Assembly (NCBI GenBank): GCA_029964075.1
Contig: CM057129.1
Span: 24,667,430-24,731,429 of the forward strand
Source of the DNA: Patiria pectinifera
Taxonomy: Eukaryota; Echinodermata; Asteroidea; Valvatida; Asterinidae
Length of the DNA: 64,000 nucleotides
Reading direction: 5' to 3'
This document shows, piece after piece, positions 55,909 to 64,000 of this stretch (position 1 is the stretch's first letter; each line of letters starts with the position of its first letter). The position numbers and the translations under genes were made by a program. Under the pieces are notes generated by a model. It was not told where the DNA came from. It ran no database searches and saw only the letters and a program-made list of their open reading frames with translations.

Positions 55909-57930
55909 ACAGATCCCAGAGACTGACTGTAGCGTGTTCAGGTTGGACAATGGACTCTGTGCATGGACTCATGAGGGCGCCCTCCAGGGCGAAGCGAGAA
56001 CCCTGGAGCACACTACCAATCTCAGATCTTACGAATGGCGTAACGTGTACATAAGCCAGTACTTCTGTACAAACTTAGTTGGTTTGTATTATTGCCAGTG
56101 TCTGGAATGAGATTGCGGGAATACGAAAAAATTCTGTGAGATAATCTGCAGAGAGTTTGAGGGTTGCCGAGTGTCCTGGAGCAACGTAGAATCTATGATA
56201 TATGCAGGCATGCAACTTTTCCTCGGATCCGCTGATTTCCTCGTTTTTTTTACTTCTCATGAATGCCATTACAACTTAAAAACACTGTACAAAGTCTTGA
56301 GTGGAATTTCCTCGTTTTTTCTGAATTCCCAGTTGCATGCCTGTATGTGTTTGTATTTGCCTACAGGCATCCCTTAAAATATCTTTTTTTTTGTTCTGTA
56401 TAAATCTTTGAAGGTAAAAACACCTGTACTTAGAACCTCGGGCATTCCAGATTTCAAAAGGGATTTGTATTACAAATCCTGAAATCGGGAAAGATTCCAA
56501 GAAAAAATCTTGAAATCAGGAAAAATCCAGGACAAATCTTATACCTGCAGTGTTTTTGTCTCAGGAAAGCACATGTACTGCAGAATGTTAATTTTTGAAG
56601 AGCCCTTATTCAAGTCAAATTTGCAGTCACCATTGTCAAGCGACTTTTTGCACTTTGCTTTGGTGGTCTATGGATGTTCTCCCATTTGGATGTTATGATA
56701 TCCAAGACTGGAAAGAATTCCATACCTAGACATCACTTGACACCCTGTGCACAAACCCTATGAGACTGGTCTGAAAAACTTCAAGTGTTTTCTCAGTAAA
56801 TTCTTCAATATTTTCCCAAATACATTTGACTTTTAAGGACGTTATCGCTTTCTGAAAAATTAGTGATGTCCATGTATGGAATTCTTTCTCCAAGATGTCT
56901 TCATCAATGATGGGTCGATGCTGAAGACAAATTTGGTTGATTCCACGAGGCAGAGGACTTCAGTAAACATGTATAGCATGTGATTGATGGAACTCTATGA
57001 TGGTGAACTAAACCAGGGTTGTAGTCGAATCCATCACAAGTCCAGTAAAGTCACAAGTCACAAGTAAATCACAAGTCTAGACGCAAGAAACAGTGAACGA
57101 ACAATAACAAAGGAATGCCTTTGTCAAAGCTCATATGAATAGCTGCGAGTTGAATTGGGGCTGGAGGACTTGTGATGGACTTGTGGTGGACTTGACGTCA
57201 TCCCTGATCTAAACCACACAGCATACACCAGAGAAGCCCAGTATTCAAATTCAGACACAAAATCCACATTCTTGTTTAATTTAAAGCAAACTGAACTCTA
57301 AAATATCAGGCATCTTTTTCCTTGGCCAAATTCTAGGGACGATTTACATTTTTAAGGTAATGTCATACAGGGGTGTGTGCTACCAGTTCCATTTTTTTCA
57401 AAAGAATTAAATAAAAAAGTATTTATATTTCAAAAATCTATAATTGCTGTCACTGTCTGGTTTATTTCAAGAATTCATTTCATCGGACTTTATCAAATAT
57501 ATTACTACAAAACAAAAGGCAAGCATATCCTTTCTATAAACAAATTATATAAATAAAATTCTAAGGCATATAAATTAATCTTGCACGTATGTGTACATGC
57601 ATTCGCTTACTAATGAAAAGCAAGCAACAAAGTATACAATTTCATAAAATTAAATTAAATTTTTGTGAAAGGTTTTCTTTTCAAGGATACATCTCAAACA
57701 TCAATTTTGTTAAAGTGGCCCTTTCAACACATGCTTTCTTAACGAAACTATTTTTTTTTTTTTTTAATTCCACAATGTCACATTGATGTTCACGGGAATG
57801 ATCTGGATTAATAGGTGAAAATAACCTCCCTTCTATTAATTCTCCACAGCAGTACCTTTATGAAAGGCACTCGTATTTATTCATGCATGTTTTTAGCATG
57901 TAAAGTTCTTTAATATCAAGATGCTCTTTA
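55909..57930. other. nsa2 3' UTR and flank, no further gene
   Basis: The block after the nsa2 stop is likely its 3' UTR (candidate AATAAA at 57410-57415). At 57010-57200 there is a fold-back repeat (listed separately). Open frames elsewhere are short and unrecognised. Confidence 0.5.
57010..57200. repeat. Fold-back repeat rich in CACAAGT, copy 1
   Basis: The left side has GTAGTCGAATCCATCACAAG and repeated AAGTCACAAGT; the right side has the mirror GACTTGTGATGGACTTGTGG. The same type is found at 60640-60885, so it is a dispersed hairpin-forming element. Confidence 0.65.
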
Positions 57931-58296
57931 GGCCAAAAAAAAAAGTCTCCGGTTTCTAGTATGGAGCTTGCCCAAAAAGCGGTGCGGTGACGCATTTGTT
58001 TTGTTTTTTACCTGATTTTTTGCTTCAACTGTAGGCTGATGACTGCAAATGGTGCCCGACTAAACTTAGTGCAAATATATGGGAGCCCAGAGAGGCCACA
58101 TAAAGCTTATTCTCGATCGTAACCCCATCTAAAAACACGTTAAAATTGTGCAGCAGCAGAATTCCAGTCAAACCAGTGAGTTTGGCGGTTTTGAGACGTC
58201 ATCTTTCATTGAAAAAAAAACTTTTTCATTTTGCCGACGCGCATGGCTATGGCAACGCACGCGCATACCAGAAACCGGAGACTTTTTTGGGGGGCC
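57931..58296. mobile_element. MITE (GGCC...GTCTCCGGTTTCTAG ends), third copy, 366 bp
   Basis: Same family as 29386 and 33035. Ends are GTCTCCGGTTTCTAGTATG and CATACCAGAAACCGGAGAC with outer GGCC, flanked by TTA on both sides (57928-57930 and 58297-58299). An independent insertion 20 kb away from the receptor cluster. Confidence 0.85.
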
Positions 58297-59131
58297 TTAA
58301 CCTAGTTGATTCTAGTTTTAAACAAGTGCGTGTGCACAATAAGCTCTGGCACAAAATGCGACACCAATGGCACATATGGAACACCATACTTATGGTCAAT
58401 TTTTGGGACCAACCGACCACCAAGTGACATGTAGAAGCTCCTGCCAGAGCTTAACAATCGCACCCCGCCCACCTTTAGGGGATATTTCCTCCTGGATACC
58501 GTCCAACCACTACACAAAATGGCATCCACCTTGTTCGAGGAAGATGTTGTACAGCACTAGTGCTAGTGCACAATAATTTCTGGCCGTGTTGCAAGAAGTC
58601 TTGCATACATGACAGTCTTGCATGAAATCGATTAAAATAATCCCTGCCAGAGCTTAAAAATGTGACGCCGAAAAATGCGATGCTGATGGCACATATGGAA
58701 CACCATTCTTTTGGTCAATTTTTCCAGGACAGCCTGACCGACCACCAAGTGACATTTTATGATGTAGAATCTTCTGCCAGAGCTTAAAAATGAAGATTTT
58801 GAGGATGCTTGATAGAACGGGAGGTAAGGGGCACAGTCCTTGTTGACCATTCCTGGCACAGTCGCTGTACACTCACAGTGCTCCTCAGTGATGGCGGAGT
58901 CATTGTGCCTGTGGTTGTTTGTACAAGAGCTGGCACAGTGTTCTCTACCATAAACGGGGGCCACCAGGAGCGTACAGCAACGGTTAAGCCTGGGGTGGTC
59001 AACAGCTGACATTTTCCTAGCAATAGAAAAATTATTCGCTTTTAAATAAGATATCCAACAAACAAAAACGATGACATTTAGTTCTTGAATTATTGCTTCA
59101 CAAAATTTGAATTATTGGCTGCCATAATTAT
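58297..59131. other. Unassigned region with an approximately 145-base duplicated block
   Basis: Two diverged direct copies, about 58350-58456 and 58640-58795, share GGCACATATGGAACACCAT, TTTTGGTCAATTTTT, GACCACCAAGTGACAT and CTGCCAGAGCTTAA. An open frame on the minus strand at 58632-59012 (starting MSAVDHPRLNRCC) runs through one of the copies and shows no known domain. It could be an unrecognised exon or repeat-derived. Confidence 0.4.
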
Positions 59132-59400
59132 TGGGGCCTCGTAGCCGAGCGGTTAGAGCATGGAGCTATGGAGTGGAAGGTTGGCGGTTCGAATCCCATT
59201 CGGACCAAAAAACTGGAAATTTCTTTATGACCCAACAGTAAAATGGGTACCTGATTCGTTCAGGGAAGGTAAGACGGCGAGAGGAGAGGACTGGGCCCCG
59301 CCACTCATATGCCGCCCCCAAGACACAGTGGACCTCTAACATCCCACTGCTTCTACGGCCAGTAATGGCTATGGGAACTTTACTTTTACCTTTACCAGAC
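59132..59400 (+). mobile_element. tRNA-derived SINE
   Basis: The tRNA-like head has a good A box TAGCCGAGCGG (59143-59153) and B box GGTTCGAATCC (about 59186-59196). The head is followed by a non-tRNA body through TAAAATGGGTACCTGATTCG to a tail of TTTACTTTTACC type. The body shares the ATGGGTACCTG motif with the SINE at 51715. Not a functional tRNA: the arms do not pair as a cloverleaf and the body runs on. Confidence 0.8.
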
Positions 59401-59560
59401 AAACATTCAGCTCTCGTAAGGCAGCTTATTTGTGCGCTAAATAAAAGTACTTTTTCAGAGGGTTACAGACGCACAAAATCGGAGTTAAGTAGTATTTTTT
59501 TTTTCGTTTATAAAACGTACAAACTGAAACATGAAATTGGGCCCAGGTTCACATCTTGTC

Positions 59561-62500
59561 CTAACCCTTATCATCGGTGTCATGAGCATCTGATTCTTGC
59601 TTATCCTCATCTCCTGACGCTTCATCGTCGCAATTCTCACTGTCATCTTCAGATGATTCGTCGTCCTCATCAACTTGTGAGGCAGACTGAAACAGTTTCA
59701 TCAGAGTCGCAAACCTATCGCCAACCTGTACACAAAACAAATGGATGGTCAGCTTTTCATTCAAAAAGTGTCATCATCATCAAAACTTTATTAATAGACG
59801 TACAGGCACCAGACCTGTATACATCTCCTTCATGAGGCATTCACAATTCCAAAGGAAGGCCTTGGTCAAAGTTCAGTTGAAAAGCTTTCACAAGAGACTC
59901 TCGACAGACTTATGATGACATGACTACAATTATTATTTATTTCTGGTGATGAAACCAAGGATTCCTCAGAAGTGCCCTAGGCATTGTAGCTCGCAAGCCT
60001 GAAAAAACCCGTACAAGATGACAATGAAAAAAAACGACAGTTTGAAGGTGGGAGGAAAACCCCAGAAGAATATTCTGGGGAAAACCCACGGAATCAGGCA
60101 GGGACTGAACACCCAATCCACATGTGGACTAGGACAGGTATCGAACCTGGGTCACAGCAGTGGAAGACGAGGACAGAACCACTGCGCCAACCTGATTCTT
60201 GCGATGTACACATTTTATCCCAAGGAGGGCTCATGCCTGGTACCTCGACTCAAGATGCTGACAGGTTTATTCTGTAAGCTTCATCCTCTCACCTGTTTAG
60301 ATGTCTTGTCGCCAAGTGTTTCCGCTACTTCTTCAAACACTTCTTGAGTTGCTCCTTTATCACGACACCACTGCAGTAACAATCTGTCAGCATCCCTAAA
60401 TGTCAGAAACACAGGGAGAAAAAAAGGCAATATTTGACAATTTGCTATACCCAAGAGCACAATGCAGACTATGAACTGCGGTGTCTAAACTTGAGACACA
60501 AAAACATCAGAAAACTTAGGAAACATCAGAAATTGTGTCTCCCTAGGGACACAATTTGTACATGCCCTGCAATTTCACAAATTATACATAGTAACCCTGA
60601 CCAAAGGCACATGACGTTCTCCAGTAAGCCGAGCACTGCTGGCAGTAGAGTCCATCACAAGTCATCTAGTTCCAAGTCAAGTCTCAAGCTATTCAAATGA
60701 ACTGTGAGAAAACATTCTTATTGTTCACATGTTACTTGTGACTAGAACCTTTGACCGGACTTGTGATTGACTTGTGATTGAGCTGTGATTGAGTTGTGAT
60801 GGATTTTTTTTTTTGGAAGGACTATGTGATGGCCTTGTGATGAAATTGTGATGGGCTTGTGTTGGTCGAGTACAACACAGAGTCCTTGAAGTCTTACCTC
60901 GTCCAGACAATCACCGCCCCATCCTTTCTATCCACGTTGGCAGCAGACAGCAGCAATGTCCCTCCAGCTTTCCCTGAGTCACTTCTCAAGTCTTGACTGA
61001 TTGGGCTCTTCGTTGATCTTGAAGACTCGTCCCCAGACACGCCCTCTTGAGACAAACCATTGGCAGCTTCTGTCGCGTCATCTGCCAGTTTTTCAGGAAC
61101 ATCTTGTTTTTGTACAGATACTGAAACTGCCTTAACAGCTTGTCCATCATATTGCACTTTGATCAAACCAGTCGCATTTTCGTCAAGGTTTCCCTCGGCA
61201 AGTTCTGACGATGATGCAACGGGGCTTTGAACTGGAGACGATCTCAACTTGGCCAGACTTTCAAACAGCGGCACGCGCTCCGATTGTCCAAACGGCACTT
61301 TGGGACTGTGAGTCAGTCGGACAGTCTGCACTCGCCGTATGGTCTTCGCTGGTTTCCTAGGTAACGACCTCTGACCTTTCTCTTTATTACCTACGTGACT
61401 ACTATCCCGTGTTGCAGGAACAGTGGAAACTATCTCCGGTAATGAAGTTTTCTTTGGATCGGTCTTGTTTGGCTTTGTTTCTTGCACAGATGCGTCAATC
61501 TTCTCATGTTTCCCCACAGTGCTGAAGTGCCTGACAGGAGAATCAGGCAGCGTCTCCTCACACATCAAATTCTTGACGGACGGTGGGTTCGAACCCTCCC
61601 CATCCTCTGGCTTTTCCTCGGCAAGGCGTTCCTTCAGCTGCCTCATGTGGTCTTCTGTGCTTTGCTCGTCTTCATCGTATGTGACCGGTGAGTTGGCACG
61701 GCTTCCGTTGCCCTCTAGTATGACCCCTGACCCTGAGAATAAAAGTACAGTGAAATCTCGATAAGCCAAATCTCAAGGGAATGGATAACAATTTCGAGAT
61801 ATCGGAAGTTCGAGTTATGCAAAGTTCCCAATTTTTCCCAAAAGTTCCCAAATTATGCATATGTACAGTGTACATGAATGGCTTTCACCATAACACGCTT
61901 TGCCTGACACGTTATGTGGCTCACTCTCCTTCTTTTTACTGATTTTAATGGTGTATATTTTCGATCACAAATCATCATTTTGCTCAGATTTTATATTTTT
62001 CTTGCCTGTATCGATAACTATAACAATAAACCACTCAAACTGTGTAACTTCGTGTAGCAAATCCTTGTTTCATGTCATTTGTCGATGTCTAGTCGCTAGC
62101 GATTGCGAGATTTTTTGCAAGCACCACACTCAGGGTATTCCCGATGAGCGGTCACGTGACCGGTCATGTGACCGGTCCTATTTGATCAATAGAGGGCGTG
62201 CTATTGACATTTATAAATAGGTATACTTTATTTTGAGATACCCTGTCTAAGCCTAAGAAGTTGTCCAACAATGGCACAATTCATCAATTGTGTCCGAACT
62301 GTCAATTCAATATCACTGAACAATTCAATATCACTGAACAATTCAATAACACTGAACAATTCGGGCGATTCACAATGCAATGCGCCACCAAGAGTTTGCC
62401 TTGGAGAGTCCATTTTTCAAGTTTACAGTCGACAAAACATGGCCCATTTGAATGAGTGTCAGTAGACAAATTGAGTTTATTCGTTATAGATTGGGGCATA

Positions 62501-63803
62501 TACGTTCTGCCACCTTACAAAAAAACACCATATTGATAACAAGAAAAGAAAAGGGCAAACAGATCCTCGAATCATACGCTTACGAAACTACTGACCGGAA
62601 AAACGAAAAATTTCAAATGTCCCGCGCGGCGAATTTGTCGACCATCTCCCACAAAAGCACTGAGAAAAATGAACTCTCCGTGGCAAACTCTTGGTGGCGC
62701 ACTGCATTGTGAATCGCCCGAATTTGCCAAGTATACAACGTACCTAGTAGCGTGGTTTGTGAGCTAGGAGCCGATTGAGCAGATACTTCAGATTGTGGGC
62801 TGGGCTTACTCTCGCTACTCCCCCCAGACTGACAGCTATCATGACTACCCTGACTGGTGATAGGTGAGACGGTGCTCTCGGGTGTGGCTCCTTCAACTCC
62901 TCGACTCTCCTCTGAAGTGACAGGTGCATCATCGACTCCATCATCATCATCATCATCATCCTCGACGTCATCGTCATCTTCCTTATCATCCTGATCGTCC
63001 TCATCGTCCAAGTCTTCAAATTCATCGTCATCCTGTCCATCCTCAGCATCATCATCATCATCGTCGTCATCGTTGACGTCGTCTTCATTGACGTCGTCAT
63101 CATCAACGTCCGTCTCTTTCCCGTCTTCGCCGTCTTCCTCATCTTCCTCTGATGGGTTCTCGTTCAGGTAGTCGGCCAGATTGTCACACATCACCGAAAG
63201 GTGTGCCACGGCATCGTTGTACGTCCCCTCTTCTTCCTCCTCTTCGACTTCTTCCTCAGCATCCTGCTCCGTATCCTCAGTCGACGCCCAGTGAACCTTC
63301 TGCGTCTTCCTCCCCGAGGGATTCCGACCGGACCCTCTCTTCGGGTTGAGACTCTGAGTGCCATCCTCACTGGTACCCGGCTGCTGTGAGCCAGTGAGGA
63401 GGTGAGCTCTTCGTTTGCTGCCCATGGTGAATCCTCTCAAAGAGCTTATCAGCTCTTTTCTTGTAACCTATTGAAAAGGAAAGCAAATTGAAAAAATAAA
63501 AACATTTAATCAAGTTAACAAGACTAGGATTGCCGAGTTGAACTTCACCCAAAAGTCTCAGTTTAATACCTTATGTAATACTCCCAGACACAGTCTGTTG
63601 GCGACTCATTGATGCAGTCAGACAGAAGACATTAGGCTGGAAAATGAGCAGTATCCACTTACCCTGGCACTGCAATAGGCACAGTGACGGACTTTACGTT
63701 GGACCCAGGTGTCATGCGACTTCTCATGGCAACTACAGTTACATCCCTGAGTTCCGCACTGGAGATGAGTGTTCAGCTCCTGCCATGGATCCAACGGCTG
63801 ACT
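59561..63803 (-). CDS. gon4l: GON4-like protein, C-terminal part (partial, 655 residues in window)
   Basis: Five exons join in frame: 63803-63663, 63467-62744, 61732-60898, 60395-60293, 59725-59561. More 5' exons should lie beyond the window. The first exon here has a Cys/His cluster (LQCGTQGCNCSCHEKSH then HCAYCSAR). The second is a basic start (MGSKRRAHLL) leading to a long Asp/Glu tract (about 62930-63240 of DNA) with LSVMCDNLADYLNENP. The third is Ser/Pro-rich and ends VIVWTR, which begins a SANT/Myb-like domain continued in the fourth and fifth exons (DADRLLLQWCRDKGATQEVF, VAETLGDKTSKQ, VGDRFATLMKLF). An acidic tail and stop at 59561 follow. WTR...ADR...LGDKT...RF..LMKLF is characteristic of the GON4L/YY1AP C-terminus. 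These are nuclear proteins tied to transcriptional repression and cell division. Numbering upstream is unknown. Confidence 0.78.
59780..60205 (-). mobile_element. tRNA-derived SINE in gon4l last intron
   Basis: On the minus strand the head begins near 60200 with TTGGCGCAGTGGTTCTGTCC (A box TGGCGCAGTGG), followed by B box GGTTCGATACC. The body extends to about 59780, passing AATAAAGTTTTGATGATGA at the far end, which would be the 3' tail. A different tRNA-like head from the SINEs at 51715 and 59132. Confidence 0.75.
60640..60885. repeat. Fold-back repeat rich in CACAAGT, copy 2
   Basis: The left side has AGAGTCCATCACAAGTCATC and AAGTCAAGTCTCAAG; the right side has GGACTTGTGATTGACTTGTG and further TTGTGATGG units. 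Same type as 57010-57200. gon4l intron, next to the SANT exon. Confidence 0.65.
61749..61815. mobile_element. Single transposon end, pogo/Tigger-like
   Basis: CAGTGAAATCTCGATAAGCC, then GGGAATGGATAACAATTTCG and AGTTCGAGTTATGCAAAG resemble the terminal repeat of pogo/Tigger-type mariner elements. No inverted partner was found nearby, so it is a fragment. Low certainty. Confidence 0.35.
62151..62176. promoter_or_regulatory. GTCACGTGAC palindrome with a second E-box
   Basis: GTCACGTGAC (62151-62160) is an exact CLEAR/USF-type E-box, followed by CATGTG in a near repeat of GTGACCGGTC. It lies inside a gon4l intron. It may be regulatory or chance. Confidence 0.3.
62303..62356. repeat. 18-bp tandem repeat, three units
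   Basis: Three tandem copies of CAATTCAATATCACTGAA, the last with one change (AATAAC). It abuts the left end of the inverted-repeat element at 62358. Confidence 0.9.
62358..62724. mobile_element. Inverted-repeat element (MITE), 367 bp, in gon4l intron
   Basis: The left end AATTCGGGCGATTCACAATG continues in mirrored form at the right end for about 60 bases (GCGCCACCAAGAGTTTGCC shared), finishing GGGCGATTC reversed at 62711-62724. The right end lies 20 bases from the splice donor at 62743. No coding frame. Confidence 0.8.
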
Positions 63804-64000
63804 CTACAAATGAAGGACAAATAACCGAACATCAGAACCATCAAAGAATGAACAGCACAGTTCATTAAGGACTTTTGTTTTACGGATTACCTGAATATCC
63901 AATCATCCACCAAATATCCAAATTAATTGCATTTTACCAAATTGAACATTCAAAACAAATTTAAGCTGTCTTGAAAAGATGACGAAAAAATTTCTGTGAT
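63804..64000. other. gon4l intron at window edge
   Basis: Upstream of the Cys/His exon acceptor (TTTGTAG ending at 63804). AT-rich with no exon recognised. The gene continues past the window end. Confidence 0.5.

Noticed and set aside
58632-59012. Minus-strand frame MSAVDHPRLNRCC as a separate gene
   Set aside because: It runs through a duplicated repeat block and no domain or splice pattern supports it; kept only as an unassigned region.
59132-59205. Functional tRNA gene
   Set aside because: A and B boxes are good but the acceptor and anticodon arms do not pair, and a SINE body follows.

Overview
This is animal nuclear DNA, most likely from a marine invertebrate deuterostome. The evidence is spliced GT-AG genes with long introns, intronless class A receptors of a moody/Tre1-like type, tRNA-derived SINEs, a Penelope-like retroelement and many small inverted-repeat transposons. 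An echinoderm, perhaps a sea star, fits the general character, but nothing in the window fixes the species.

Left part (1-37 kb): a tandem cluster of intronless-CDS rhodopsin-class receptor genes. Two are on the minus strand (a 3' fragment at 706-1170 and an intact gene at 4214-5398). Five are on the plus strand (16290, 21531, 26427, 30063, and a frameshifted copy at 33707). The last three sit in near-identical segmental duplication units of about 3.3-3.7 kb. A fourth, broken unit at 36.5-37.2 kb has lost its receptor. Mobile DNA fills the gaps. A large palindrome of two inverted Penelope-like copies (9062-14157) is inserted in another transposon with a 14-bp target duplication. There are mirrored 21-bp and 42-bp satellite arrays at 1.2-2.9 kb, and an inverted-repeat element with internal tandem repeats at 24.2-25.1 kb.

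Right part (38-64 kb): three conserved single-copy genes whose exons could be joined in frame by eye. A CREB3/CREB3L-type membrane-bound bZIP factor (minus, 8 coding exons, 472 aa) is divergently paired with nsa2, a 60S ribosome biogenesis factor (plus, 9 coding exons, 260 aa, whose first coding exon holds only the ATG). They share a short intergenic region that carries a perfect TGACGTGG element, the kind of site this bZIP family binds. The 3' end of a GON4-like gene (minus, 5 exons, partial) closes the window. Its introns and flanks hold SINEs and inverted-repeat elements.

The receptors probably act as cell-surface chemosensors or guidance receptors of unknown ligand. The creb3l and nsa2 pair links secretory-stress transcription to ribosome production by position only. 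All gene identities come from recognising protein families by eye; no database search was run.
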